Part shown: piece after piece, positions 27,667-37,700 of the stretch
Numbering within the stretch: position 1 is the stretch's first letter
Layout: each line of letters starts with the position of its first letter
From: Arenicellaceae bacterium
GTDB lineage: Bacteria > Pseudomonadota > Gammaproteobacteria > Arenicellales > Arenicellaceae
Length of the DNA: 64,000 nt
NCBI GenBank assembly: GCA_029246505.1
Contig: JAQWNC010000003.1
Coordinates: 124,001-188,000, forward strand
Direction: 5' to 3'
Translations under genes and position numbers: made by a program
Notes under the pieces: generated by a model
What the model saw: only the letters and a program-made list of their open reading frames with translations
Databases searched by the model: none
Told to the model about the DNA's origin: nothing

Positions 27667-28980
27667 GTGCGCAGCAAATACTTAAAAATACTAGGGCTGG
27701 CCGCTCCTATTATTCTCGCAAACCTAAGTGTCCCTCTGCTTGGCGCAGTAGATACCGTAATTCTAGGTCATTTGGATAATCCCATTCATCTAGGCGCTGT
27801 CGCTGTTGGCTCACAGTTAATTACCTTGGTGCTCTGGATATTTGGCTTTCTTCGCATGGGAACTACCAGCCTTGCGAGCAGCTTCTATGGCGCTGGAGAT
27901 AATTCCGCACTACACCTACTGATTCTTCGGAGCCTGGGACTAGGCATTATCTTCGGTTTAGGTGTTATAGCTATTTCTCCATGGGTAGTCCCCTGGACAA
28001 TAGACATTATTGCCGGCGATAGTTTGGTATCTCAAGATGCGTTAGTTTATGCGAATATAAGAATTTGGTCAGCGCCAGCAACCTTATGTAACTATGCAAT
28101 AGCAGGCTGGTTTATTGGGCGCCAAAATACTGTCGTAATTGCTGTTTTATTATTTGCAATGAATTCACTTAACATTGCGCTCGACTTTATTTTTATTATT
28201 GCTTGGGGTTTTGAAAGTCGTGGCGCCGCTTACGCAAGTTTGATTTCAGAGTATATGGGGTTTGCTATCGCATTTGGGTTTTTACTAAAAACACAATTCC
28301 GTGAACACTGGGTACCTGATTGGAGCTTATTGTTGGAACCCACAGCAATAAAATCGCTCATTTCAATTAATACCCAAATTATGGTTCGAACCTTTGCACT
28401 GGTTATGACCACAACATTTTTTGTGGCAATGAGTAGCCGACAAGGGGAAACCGCTCTCGCAGCCAATGCAATTTTAATCAGCCTTTTATATCTAACCGCC
28501 TATGGATTAGACGGAGTCGCAAATGCTACTGAGGCATTAGTCGGAAAAGCGTTCGGCAAAGGAGACTCAAACGAATTAAAACAAGTACTAGAGGGATCAA
28601 TGCACGTCGCATTTGTGTTTGCCCTAATGTCCAGCATAACAATTTTATTTGGCCAGACCCAAATCATACAGTTGTACACCAGTCTTGCCGACGTGAGAGC
28701 GTTAACTAGCCTTTATATTCCCTGGGTGGTCGCACTACCATTGTTGTCATTTTGGGGGTTTCAGTACGACGGAATATTTATTGGCATGGGCATGGGGCAT
28801 CAAATGATGATGAGCATGTTGTTTGCAGTATTACTCATATTCTTCCCGGTATGGTGGGCAACGCAAGCGCTCGGGAATCATGGCTTATGGCTAGCCATGT
28901 GTTCATGGTACCTGGGAAGGTCACTCAGCCAGTCGTATTTATTGAAACGAAAATTAAACTGCTTGAACCTGCGTGTCTAG
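27667..28980 (+). CDS. MATE family efflux transporter (DinF-like)
   Basis: A 437-residue protein with 12 predicted membrane helices and a two-fold MATE repeat. The first repeat begins KILGLAAPIILANLSVPLLGAVDT and contains GHLDNPIHLGAVAVG. The second carries MVRTFALVMTTTFFVAM and DGVANATEALVGKAFG. This resembles the DinF branch of Na+ or H+ driven drug exporters. The start is GTG at 27667. It converges with tpm with 16 bases between stops. Confidence 0.92.
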   Translation: MRSKYLKILGLAAPIILANLSVPLLGAVDTVILGHLDNPIHLGAVAVGSQLITLVLWIFGFLRMGTTSLASSFYGAGDNSALHLLILRSLGLGIIFGLGVIAISPWVVPWTIDIIAGDSLVSQDALVYANIRIWSAPATLCNYAIAGWFIGRQNTVVIAVLLFAMNSLNIALDFIFIIAWGFESRGAAYASLISEYMGFAIAFGFLLKTQFREHWVPDWSLLLEPTAIKSLISINTQIMVRTFALVMTTTFFVAMSSRQGETALAANAILISLLYLTAYGLDGVANATEALVGKAFGKGDSNELKQVLEGSMHVAFVFALMSSITILFGQTQIIQLYTSLADVRALTSLYIPWVVALPLLSFWGFQYDGIFIGMGMGHQMMMSMLFAVLLIFFPVWWATQALGNHGLWLAMCSWYLGRSLSQSYLLKRKLNCLNLRV

Positions 28981-28996
28981 CCACCATCCATAGCGG

Positions 28997-29641
28997 CTAC
29001 CGAACCCTTAATCGATAGCAACATTCAATAATATCCACACTTTTATTAGATGACTCAACGACTTCGGAAGAAGATTCCAACAGCTCAATATCGCACCAAT
29101 CGGCGTATAAACTATTAACGACAGAAGCACCAATCGGAAATGGTGGTCCAGACATCTCGCTCTGATCGTACTCAATAGTAATTAGCAATATTTGAGCGCC
29201 GATTGGCAGTAATTCTCGCTGCAAAGCAACGTAATCTGCGCGCATAGTCTCCGGTAATGCTATTAGCGAAGCTCTGTCATATAAGCCAGCAACCGCACCC
29301 ACAATATTTCGATCCAAAGCAAAATAATCACCTACCAGGAGTGAATATCCCTGACCGGTATATCGATTCAATACACCAACCTGATCGGCTATAAATTCGC
29401 CGCCAATATGTTTACAAAAGCTATCTATCGCGATAGGGCTAAACTCTATTCCCAATAGTTCATGCCCTTGTGCGCGCAGCCACACCATATCATTTGATTT
29501 TCCGCACAATGGAACAAATACTCGTCCACTACCCTCCAATCCTAGCTGATCCCAATATTTTAAGAGATACGGATGTTGCTCATCCAAATGAAATCCAATT
29601 TGGTCATTCCTCCATTTCTTCTGCCAAAATTCTGCTTCCAT
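28997..29641 (-). CDS. tpm: Thiopurine S-methyltransferase
   Basis: A 214-residue SAM-dependent methyltransferase. It shows the family N-terminus EFWQKKWRNDQIGFHLDE, motif I VFVPLCGKSNDMVWL, GHELLGIEFSPIAI and the late RASLIALPETMR segment. In Pseudomonas the enzyme methylates thiopurines and can methylate selenium and tellurium compounds. The length agrees with bacterial TPMT. The start ATG at 29641 leads straight into the conserved block. Confidence 0.93.
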   Translation of the reverse strand: MEAEFWQKKWRNDQIGFHLDEQHPYLLKYWDQLGLEGSGRVFVPLCGKSNDMVWLRAQGHELLGIEFSPIAIDSFCKHIGGEFIADQVGVLNRYTGQGYSLLVGDYFALDRNIVGAVAGLYDRASLIALPETMRADYVALQRELLPIGAQILLITIEYDQSEMSGPPFPIGASVVNSLYADWCDIELLESSSEVVESSNKSVDIIECCYRLRVR

Positions 29642-29960
29642 TGATCTACCCCCAAAACACTATTAATTCAGTCTAGCCCACGATAACTATAAATAAAATT
29701 ACTACAGATAATAATAACTATTTCTATAGGTTATATTCATAAATATAAAAATATACGGTTCATTTTTATATTTCTGTTAACTACTCTTATTATTAAAGGA
29801 AACTACCCCAACTACCCAGCTTTTATATTAGATTAATGGAATAAATTATAGTTAATGTATTCTTTATAGTTATATTACTAATAATATTAAACCATTAGCT
29901 ATGTAGTACTGCACATTACACAATGCGGCCATCAAAAAATGAACCCGACGAATATACATA
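29642..29960. other. AT-rich intergenic region
   Basis: About 320 bases upstream of tpm, very rich in A and T, with no frame or strong hairpin that I can support. Promoters for tpm and for the small frame at 29961 may lie here. Confidence 0.5.
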
Positions 29961-30047
29961 ATGATTGAACTAACTGTAATGGGTGTAATGATTCCAATAA
30001 CACTAGGTCTATTAGCACTCATTGTTTCAGACGAAATTGAACGATAA
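29961..30047 (+). CDS. Possible 28-residue single-pass membrane peptide
   Basis: ATG at 29961 opens a frame of 28 codons ending TAA at 30047. It contains one hydrophobic segment (MGVMIPITLGLLALIVS) after a short Glu-containing start, followed by a charged tail (DEIER). That layout is typical of small membrane proteins that attach to larger complexes. A rho-independent terminator follows at 30111-30140, which supports a transcript. The ribosome site is poor and I do not recognise the family, so it may be chance. Confidence 0.35.
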   Translation: MIELTVMGVMIPITLGLLALIVSDEIER

Positions 30048-30110
30048 GAAAATATTCTAGCTTACTGAACTTAACGTCTCCTCCCCTTTAAGTAAAAAAT
30101 TAAGATATTT

Positions 30111-30140
30111 AACCCCCACCTCATAGAGGCCGGGGTTTTT
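30111..30140 (+). terminator. Rho-independent terminator
   Basis: AACCCC at 30111-30116 pairs with GGGGTT at 30132-30137, with an inner CCTC/GAGG stem, followed by T-rich sequence. It is 63 bases after the small frame and has no other plus-strand gene to serve. Confidence 0.65.
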
Positions 30141-30194
30141 GCTTATTTAATCAATTAGCTGATCTACATTAACAGACTGCATTCGAATTTCCGT

Positions 30195-30474
30195 TCACTT
30201 CTCAAGCCGGCACCAACCAGGATCAGTTCGTTCAACAAGCGCGAATTTTTTGCACAACGACGTCTTTTTCAATTGTGCTTTTCGAACTTCTGCTCGCACT
30301 CCGTCCTGATAATGCTCAAAATAAACTAGCCGGGTACATAAGCCCCAGCAAATTCCGTAATACCTTAAATGCTTGCCTCCGCATACTAGAACTTAAGTTT
30401 TTTGTTAAACCCACATAAATATTGTGGCGTTCTTTGTTCGTCAACAAATAGACGTAATAAATATTCTTTTTCAT
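30195..30474 (-). pseudogene. Frameshifted GIY-YIG endonuclease-like gene
   Basis: From ATG at 30474 the first frame gives MKKNIYYVYLLTNKERHN and IYVGLTKNL, the GIY-YIG core of the YhbQ/UPF0213 type. It then loses similarity and runs to a stop at 30316. The rest of the family pattern appears in other frames: TEFAGAYV in one, then TRLVYFEHYQDGVRAEVRKA and QLKK in another, which ends at a TGA at 30195-30197. The gene therefore carries at least two frameshifts. The intact length would be about 93 residues, normal for the family. An apparent upstream extension to 30588 has no similarity. Confidence 0.8.
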
Positions 30475-30609
30475 AGAATGCACTCCTTGCATAATTTCGA
30501 TTGCCCCCTGTACCACTGCTAATCTCGGCAGATACTCTTTAAGCCTGCTAAAACTAGCAATATTTAATAAAGCCAAAAGCACGAACAATAGATAGGGGGT
30601 TGAGCCTCC

Positions 30610-30703
30610 TGCTCTGTAAGAAACTTCACTCCCCGCTCGATCAAACTACAAGCTTTTCGCTCCTCGGGGAGTGACGACACCACGATCACCAAATAGCAGA
30701 GCA
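30610..30703. repeat. Nested inverted repeat
   Basis: An outer pair TGCTCTG (30610-30616) and CAGAGCA (30697-30703) encloses an inner perfect 10-bp pair TCACTCCCCG (30626-30635) and CGGGGAGTGA (30665-30674). It lies between selO and the broken GIY-YIG gene. It could serve as a selO terminator structure or be a REP-like palindrome; such palindromes are often found near stand-alone GIY-YIG genes (my recollection, not checked). No second copy was found by eye. Confidence 0.5.
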
Positions 30704-30734
30704 AATATTCAAGCTAAAGTGTTCAGATTAGAAG

Positions 30735-32330
30735 TTAAGAGCTACACGAGAGCATAGAACAACCTGCTCTACTTCTTGCCCACTCCGGGCGCCGCTCAGC
30801 ATACGCTTGTCTATTTTTTTGCTCCGTATATGGTCTCTTCAATACATCCAGAAATGTTTCCACTCCTGTAAAATCTCCTTGCTCTGCAGAATCTATTGCC
30901 TTCTGCGCAAGATAGTTACGGCAAACATATAATGGATTCACTGCATCCATTTGTTCGGCACGCGCCTTGTCACTAAGTTTGCTAACTCGCACTGCATAGC
31001 TCTGCAACCAACGTGTCCACCTTTGCACCACATTACTTTCGAGCTTCTCTAGTTGATAAAAGGCTGCTTGCATTAACTCTGGCCATTGCTCCATCGACAA
31101 TATCTTTTGTTTGGACTTAATACCTGACAAAGATCTAAAAAACAAAGTCATGTCAGTTTCTTCGAGCTGCAACAGTTCGAATAATTCATCGATTAATGCT
31201 TCATCGGTATCCTGAAATTCAACGAACCCGAGCTTAGCCACAAGCAGCACCCGCCAACGCTCACTGTATTCATCTTTATATGTGTCTAACGCAGATTGCA
31301 AAACGCTCTTGTCTTCAATTAACGGCAATAGCGCAGTTCCCAACCGGGAGAGATTCCACATACCTATTGCAGGTTGATTTGCATAAGCGTATCGACGCCC
31401 TTCAGCATCGGTAGTGTTAGGCGTCCAGGCAAGCTCATATGGCTCTAACCAACCATACGGACCGTAATCAATCGTTTCACCTAATATCGACATATTATCT
31501 GTATTCATTACGCCATGCACAAACCCGACGCCCTGCCACGTAGCAATCAACGCTGCAGTGCGCTTGACCACCTCTATATAAAACTGCAGGTATTTGTCCG
31601 TACCAACGTAATTAGCATCAAGTTTGGGATAAAAGTTTTGTATTGTAAATTCAACCAACTCTTTCAAACGAACCTCGTCACCCCGAGAAGAAAATAACTC
31701 AAAACTACCGAACCGTATAAATGCTTTCGAAACTCTACATACGACAGCCCCAGGTTCAGCTTTAGGGTGGCCATCGTAAAACATATCGCGAACCACAGGA
31801 TCACCCGTCAACACCAAGCTCAATGCGCGGGTTGTTGGAATCCCCAAATGGTGCATAGCCTCACTACACAGGAATTCTCTGACAGACGAACGCAATACAG
31901 CCAAGCCGTCAGCAGTGCGCGAATACGGAGTCAAACCGGCACCTTTTAGTTGTAGCGCCCAAGGTTGATTAGCGTTGTTAATTTCCCCCAATCCAATCGC
32001 ACGTCCATCTCCGAGCTGTCCAGCCCACTGACCAAACTGATGTCCGCCATAACACATCGCAAATGGCCTCATCCCGCTCAACAGGGCACTACCCGATAAA
32101 AGATTAGCGTAGTCTTTCTTTTCAGGTTCATGAATCGCACCTCCTTGCTCCCCCAGACCAAGTAGTTTCGCTGTCTCAGATGACCAGGCAACCAACTGCG
32201 GTGAAGTACAAACTCGCGGAGATACCCGGGAATAAAAGGCTTCGTACACTTGTCTTGGTTTAACTTCAAGCGAAGGGTCGCCGGCCAAACCATTCACAAA
32301 ATTATTGGTAAACTTTAGAGAATTTAACAT
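30735..32330 (-). CDS. selO: Protein adenylyltransferase SelO (YdiU family)
   Basis: A 531-residue pseudokinase-fold enzyme that transfers AMP to protein hydroxyls. Motifs are YGGHQFGQWAGQLGDGRAI, LKGAGLTPYSRTADG, LRSSVREFLCSEAM, the GVMNTDNMSILGE loop with its DN metal-binding pair, and DYGPYGWL. The C-terminus ends LSCSS, the redox-active cysteine form seen in E. coli where some homologues carry selenocysteine. Length and start (ATG 32330) are normal. It probably acts in oxidative-stress control of metabolism. Confidence 0.94.
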   Translation of the reverse strand: MLNSLKFTNNFVNGLAGDPSLEVKPRQVYEAFYSRVSPRVCTSPQLVAWSSETAKLLGLGEQGGAIHEPEKKDYANLLSGSALLSGMRPFAMCYGGHQFGQWAGQLGDGRAIGLGEINNANQPWALQLKGAGLTPYSRTADGLAVLRSSVREFLCSEAMHHLGIPTTRALSLVLTGDPVVRDMFYDGHPKAEPGAVVCRVSKAFIRFGSFELFSSRGDEVRLKELVEFTIQNFYPKLDANYVGTDKYLQFYIEVVKRTAALIATWQGVGFVHGVMNTDNMSILGETIDYGPYGWLEPYELAWTPNTTDAEGRRYAYANQPAIGMWNLSRLGTALLPLIEDKSVLQSALDTYKDEYSERWRVLLVAKLGFVEFQDTDEALIDELFELLQLEETDMTLFFRSLSGIKSKQKILSMEQWPELMQAAFYQLEKLESNVVQRWTRWLQSYAVRVSKLSDKARAEQMDAVNPLYVCRNYLAQKAIDSAEQGDFTGVETFLDVLKRPYTEQKNRQAYAERRPEWARSRAGCSMLSCSS

Positions 32331-32521
32331 AGCAAGATCGGCAAGCTAATACAGCGTTAACACAAAGGTTTGCCCGATGGAGGAATTCGATTTAGAAAGC
32401 AATAGGTTGTAAAAGTATATGTAAAGTCGCCCCACGGGTTCGTTTGCTTCGACCCAGCGTAACCGGTGCCCCCAGCTGAAAATAGTAGCCTCGGAGCGAC
32501 ACATAAAACACTGCCAGAAAC

Positions 32522-33169
32522 TCAATCAGTGAATCGCTGATATCGCTGCTTAAGAGCATTATAGAGTTGATCTCGAAAATCGCTTGCTTGAGAATCCACA
32601 CCGGCAAGAACCTCTACCAAATGCTCGTTATCTTCCCTGCCGCCCCAAAGTTTCCGATAGCTACCATCTTTATAACCATTATCTTGACGGAAAAAGTTTA
32701 AGACATTTTTAGCAACATATCTACGGTGTAAATCACTCATATCCATATCCATCAGTTTTGCTAACCCAGCAAAACTAGCCACAGAAAATTTACGCTCTTG
32801 AAGCACTTCAGTAGTGAATGCTTCTACAGCAGTTAAAAAATCATCATAGTGCCGAGGCTCAGAAAACTCTTTAACTATTATATTTGACAGACCCAAATTT
32901 CCCCGGGCTTCAACCAACATTAGACTCAAACCAAAATGCCAGATATCTACTAACTCTAACTTGATCTGTTCCAGGTCGGGTGACTGACGCTTCCACCACT
33001 TCCATCCATAGTGATCCATTAGCTCGGCGCACTCAACCCATATCGCCCGATACCACCCATAGCTTTGATTTCGCCAATCAGTATTAACTTTCTGGTTCAT
33101 TTGCTCTTGCATTTCTAGCATGGTATCAACCAACGGTTCCATCACTGATTCAACTATTTCCTGCGACAT
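32522..33169 (-). CDS. dUTP diphosphatase, dimeric all-alpha type
   Basis: A protein of about 215 residues of the dUTPase_2/MazG-like fold. The metal-binding acidic helices read WVECAELMDHYGWKWWK and KLELVDIWHFGLS, and FRQDNGYKDGSYRKLW is typical of the dimeric dUTPases. It hydrolyses dUTP to dUMP and diphosphate, keeping uracil out of DNA. ATG at 33169 is chosen because AGGGGA lies 4-5 bases before it; an upstream ATG at 33199 lacks such a site. Dimeric enzymes of this kind are less common in bacteria than the trimeric Dut type. Confidence 0.85.
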   Translation of the reverse strand: MSQEIVESVMEPLVDTMLEMQEQMNQKVNTDWRNQSYGWYRAIWVECAELMDHYGWKWWKRQSPDLEQIKLELVDIWHFGLSLMLVEARGNLGLSNIIVKEFSEPRHYDDFLTAVEAFTTEVLQERKFSVASFAGLAKLMDMDMSDLHRRYVAKNVLNFFRQDNGYKDGSYRKLWGGREDNEHLVEVLAGVDSQASDFRDQLYNALKQRYQRFTD

Positions 33170-33246
33170 CGATTCCCCTACATACTTCAATATGGTCAAT
33201 AACTTTAATCACAAATTGCAGCGACCGAACTATTCTGTAAAATCAC

Positions 33247-33720
33247 TCAGCTATTAAACAATAAACAAATAGCCTGAGCGGCAATCCCCAAACCTTTACC
33301 TTCGAAGCCCAATTTTTCGGTGGTTGTGGCCTTAACATTTATCAAACTTTTATGCGCCGCAAGATCACTGGCAATATTGTCGCACATCACGCTCAAGTAC
33401 TCTGCCATTCGTGGCTGCTGAGCAATAATTGTCGCGTCAATGTTTCCAACCTGGTAACCTCGGTTGACCATAAGGTCAGACACCTGGCGTAGTAGTATTC
33501 GGCTGTCAACACCTGCTAAAGTGGCGTCTGAGTCCGGAAAGTGTCGACCAATATCACCTTCCCCCAAGGCACCAAGCACGGCATCTATAATCGAGTGCAA
33601 CAAAACATCCGCATCTGAATGGCCTTGTAACCCGTATTCGTATGGGATCTCTACACCGCCGAGAATTAGCGGGCGCTCTTTTACCAACGCGTGGACGTCG
33701 TATCCTTGACCTATTCGCAA
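33247..33720 (-). CDS. ispF: 2-C-methyl-D-erythritol 2,4-cyclodiphosphate synthase
   Basis: A 157-residue enzyme of the MEP isoprenoid pathway. Metal ligands are Asp8 and His10 (GQGYDVHAL) and His42 (LLHSIIDAVLGA), with GHSDADV before it; the C-terminal TTTEKLGFEGKGLGI is the family signature. The length is standard. It follows ispD after 19 bases, the usual pairing, and the two act in the same pathway. Confidence 0.97.
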   Translation of the reverse strand: MRIGQGYDVHALVKERPLILGGVEIPYEYGLQGHSDADVLLHSIIDAVLGALGEGDIGRHFPDSDATLAGVDSRILLRQVSDLMVNRGYQVGNIDATIIAQQPRMAEYLSVMCDNIASDLAAHKSLINVKATTTEKLGFEGKGLGIAAQAICLLFNS

Positions 33721-33739
33721 AGTAATAGCCCTTGCGCCA

Positions 33740-34567
33740 CTAGCTACTCAAAAACTTGGGCATCTTCATTAATACCCGGCCTGCTTTCAATGAGTTGTTT
33801 TCTAAATTCGGTTCTACTACTTTTTTCTTTTTCTTTACGCTAAACCTCTTTCGTTTTTCAACGCGTGACGCAATCTTCGCTTCAGTTTCGAGAAAATATT
33901 CAGCTAACGGTAAGTCAGACGGAGTAGTTATTTTCAAATTTGCCTCTAAACCTTTTACGATCAACGGACGCATACCCACAAACTCCATTGCAGAAGCTTC
34001 ATCAGTCGCTATAACTTTGCGCTGCTGTAAAGCCGTCAACGCGCCACGGAGCGCACTCAGACGAAACATTTGAGGTGTTTGAGCACGCCACATATTTTCT
34101 TTGGCAACCGACTGAATAATGGCGTCTTTAGGACCAGTCTTTTTCATGGTTTCAGTAACCGGAAGCCCGAGAATCCCCCCAACAGGGTGGCGCACCACTT
34201 TCTTTATCAATTTATCGATAAGTGCTTTGCTAATACAAGGGCGAGCAGCATCGTGTACTAGCACCCAATCATCTATTCCTACATGCGCTTGTAAAACGTT
34301 CAACCCGCTTAACACTGAATCACAACGTTCTTTACCCCCTTCGATTCGGCATAAAAACTTAGGGTGGGTCGGCTCCACAGCTTTCCATCGAGCATCATCA
34401 GGAGGAGTAACTACCACAACGCCAGCAACCATCTCGTGATTGAGAAAAGCATTCATTGAGTGCTCAATAACCGTTTTGCCTAAAATCTCCAAGTACTGCT
34501 TTGGCACACGCCGATTCATACGTTTGCCACTACCACCACCAGCGATGACCACCCAATATTTGCTCAT
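33740..34567 (-). CDS. ispD: 2-C-methyl-D-erythritol 4-phosphate cytidylyltransferase with Lys-rich tail
   Basis: A 275-residue nucleotidyltransferase making CDP-methylerythritol. The CTP-binding loop AGGGSGKRM lies at residues 9-17, VHDAARP at 104-110, RAQTPQMF at 161-168, and TDEASAME at 188-195. The catalytic fold ends near residue 226 (DLPLAEYFL). The last 48 residues are an extra basic tail with RVEKRKRFSVKKKKK, absent from typical IspD of about 230 residues. The ftsB gene that often precedes ispD is not here; the upstream neighbour is divergent mfd. Confidence 0.95.
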   Translation of the reverse strand: MSKYWVVIAGGGSGKRMNRRVPKQYLEILGKTVIEHSMNAFLNHEMVAGVVVVTPPDDARWKAVEPTHPKFLCRIEGGKERCDSVLSGLNVLQAHVGIDDWVLVHDAARPCISKALIDKLIKKVVRHPVGGILGLPVTETMKKTGPKDAIIQSVAKENMWRAQTPQMFRLSALRGALTALQQRKVIATDEASAMEFVGMRPLIVKGLEANLKITTPSDLPLAEYFLETEAKIASRVEKRKRFSVKKKKKVVEPNLENNSLKAGRVLMKMPKFLSS

Positions 34568-34738
34568 ATCTTTTACCGATGTTTAAATAGTCTTTGTGGA
34601 CCTGCAGCTAAACTCATTTAGTCCAAGAGTCCACCCGATCAGTTATTATAACCAGAATTCGCTGCTGCAGGCAGTAAGTCCATATTATTCCACTCAACTC
34701 CCCAGTACAATCGCGAACCCTATTCGTGACACAACCTG

Positions 34739-37700
34739 ATGACTTCACTTTCTCTAAAAGGGCACTCCCCGTTTCAACCCGTATTGCCCGAAACACCAGG
34801 GTCAAGAGTATTTTGGCGGCACCTGCACGGAAGCGCGCAAGATATCGCTATCGTGGAAGCTGCGCAGCACAACAGCTCGAACGGCGCGGCAACGCTACTA
34901 GTTTGCCCCGACGCGACCAGCATTTATCATCGGGCACAATCGACTCGATTCTACGCCGTCGACAGTTTCGAGCCAAAAATTTGCTTATTTCCAGATACTG
35001 AATGCCTCCCTTACGACCGCTTTTCACCCCACCAGGATATTACATCGACACGCCTTTTAACTCTTTTGGAACTTACTCAAGGTTTTAACGGCTTATTGAT
35101 AGCGCCAGCAAGCGCCTTGTTAAGACGATTACCCCCACAAAATCACGTAAAGGGCAGCGCGTTTCATCTAACGATAGGCCAGCAGCTAGAGATTACAGCC
35201 TTCACGAATACGCTGGTCGACACAGGTTACTATTCAGTTAATCAAGTAATGTCGCCAGGGGAGTTCGCCGTCAGAGGCGGCCTAGTTGACGTTTACCCTA
35301 TGGGTACCGAAACGCCCTTTCGGATTGATCTATTTGATACTGAAATAGAGAATATCCGATTATTCGATACCAGCACTCAAAGATCTGGAGAAACGATATC
35401 AACAATCAGGCTTCTTCCGGCCAGAGAATTTCCTACGCATGAGCAGGCAATCAGTGATTTTCGCCAGCGATTCAGAGCCCGGTTTGAAGGCGATCCACAA
35501 AAATCCCGCGCCTATCGTGATTTAAGTAATGGCATCATTCCTGCCGGTAGCGAATGCTACCTGCCGCTATTTTTTGAGCATACCGTTAGCCTGCTGGACT
35601 ATCTTTCAGACGATACTCTGATCATTTTGGATGATGGAGCATCAGAAGCCACCGAGGGTACGGTCAATGAAATTAAGGAGCGTTATGACTATGCTTTACT
35701 CGATACTGAATGGCCCGCGTTAAAACCCGAGGAAATAGCACTAACACAGCAAGATTGGTTAGATAAACTCAAACCAAAAAAACGCGTACAGCTATTAACA
35801 TTAAATCTGGATGACCAAAAAAAACATGTCTACGAATATTTAACTAACAAGCCCACAGAATTTAATATTAATGTCCGTAGTGAGTCGCCATATGGGCCAT
35901 TAACAAAATATTTACAAACTAATGCCGCCCGAGTTTTATTGGTAGCAGAGTCCATCGGTAGACGAGAAACCCTAAACGGACTGCTACAAGATCACCAGCT
36001 TGATGCTTCTACGGTTGAATCCTGGCATGACTTTTTGAAAGGAGATGCGCGACTGAATATTACCAGTGCTCCCCTTGAGTACGGATTTCGGATCGAGCAT
36101 ACCGAGACAAGTACCGCCATTGATAACGATCTTGGCAACCATCTAGAAGTAATTACCGAATCACAAATATACGGTGAACGGGTTCTGCAAAAGCGACGCC
36201 GATCAGATCGCAACAAAAACCCTGACGTAATTATTCGCTCCCTTGCCGAGCTAAAACTAGGAGACCCTGTGGTGCATGACAATCATGGTGTCGGGCGTTA
36301 CCGAGGGCTCACTACGCTAACAATCGATGGCCTCGACAATGAATATTTAACCCTTGAGTACGCCAATCAAGACAAGCTTTATATACCTGTCCTATCACTT
36401 GAGGCGGTAAGCCGTTATGTCGCAGGCAACCCAGATACTGCTCCAATACACAAGCTTGGCTCAGAAGCTTGGCTTAAGGCAAAAAAGCGCGCTCAAGAAA
36501 AAGCTTACGATGTGGCTGCCGAGTTACTTGAAGTGCAAGCTCTGCGCTCAAGCCGCCAGGGACATTGCTTTCCAAACGTTGATGCAAACTACGATACTTT
36601 CGCTGCCGGCTTCTCATTTGAGGAAACACCCGATCAGTTACAAGTTATAGACGACGTTATCTCGGATATGACACAGGCTAAACCAATGGATCGCCTGGTC
36701 TGCGGGGACGTAGGGTTTGGTAAAACCGAAATAGCTATGCGCGCAACCTATATAGCGATAGCAGGTCAAAAACAAGTAGTCGTTGTGGTGCCGACTACAT
36801 TGTTAGCTCAGCAGCACTATGACAACTTTTGTGATCGATTCGCCGACTGGCCTGTAAAAGTAGATTTGCTTTCTCGATTCAGAATAAAGAGCGAAACTCT
36901 CACTGCTCTGGAAGGCATCGCTACAGGTACCGTAGACATTGCGATTGGAACGCACCGATTACTGCAAAAGGATATTCGTTTCAAACGTCTTGGATTGGTC
37001 ATCATCGACGAAGAACATCGCTTTGGTGTTCGTCAAAAAGAACGACTAAAGCAACTGCGCAGCGAAGTCGACATTTTAACTTTAACTGCTACCCCAATTC
37101 CAAGGACGCTAAACTTTGCCTTATCTGGATTGCGTGACATCTCCATTATTGCAACACCGCCTCGCGCGAGGCTAGCAGTCAAGACCTTTGTCCGCGAGTG
37201 GAATGAAGGCATGATAAAAGAGGCTTGTGTACGGGAAATTCGACGCGGTGGACAAGTCTACTTTTTACATAACGAAGTGCAAACGATCGAAAAAATCGAG
37301 GCTGAACTTAACCTGTTGATGCCGGATGTCAGTATCCGACACGCGCATGGTCAAATGCGGGAACGCGAGTTGGAAGGCATAATGCGCGACTTCTATCATC
37401 AGCGGTTTAACATTCTTTTATGCACTACAATTATTGAAAGCGGTATCGATGTACCAACAGCCAACACGATTATTATTAATCGAGCTGACAAATTTGGATT
37501 GGCTCAACTACATCAATTGCGTGGCAGGGTCGGCCGGTCTCATCACCAAGCATTTGCATACTTACTAACCCCTCCGCTCAAACAGCTCACTGCAGACGCG
37601 AAAAAGCGATTAACAGCTATCGAAGCACTAGACGAATTAGGCGCAGGTTTTGCATTAGCCTCTCAAGATCTAGAAATTCGTGGTGCCGGAGAATTACTTG

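Noticed and set aside
30475-30588. N-terminal extension of the GIY-YIG frame up to 30588
   Set aside because: The family starts at MKKNIYYVYLLTNK; the upstream 38 codons show no similarity and no ribosome site.
34614-34805. Minus-strand frame of 63 codons at the ispD-mfd boundary
   Set aside because: It overlaps the mfd start in antisense and shows no protein pattern; it is a shadow frame.
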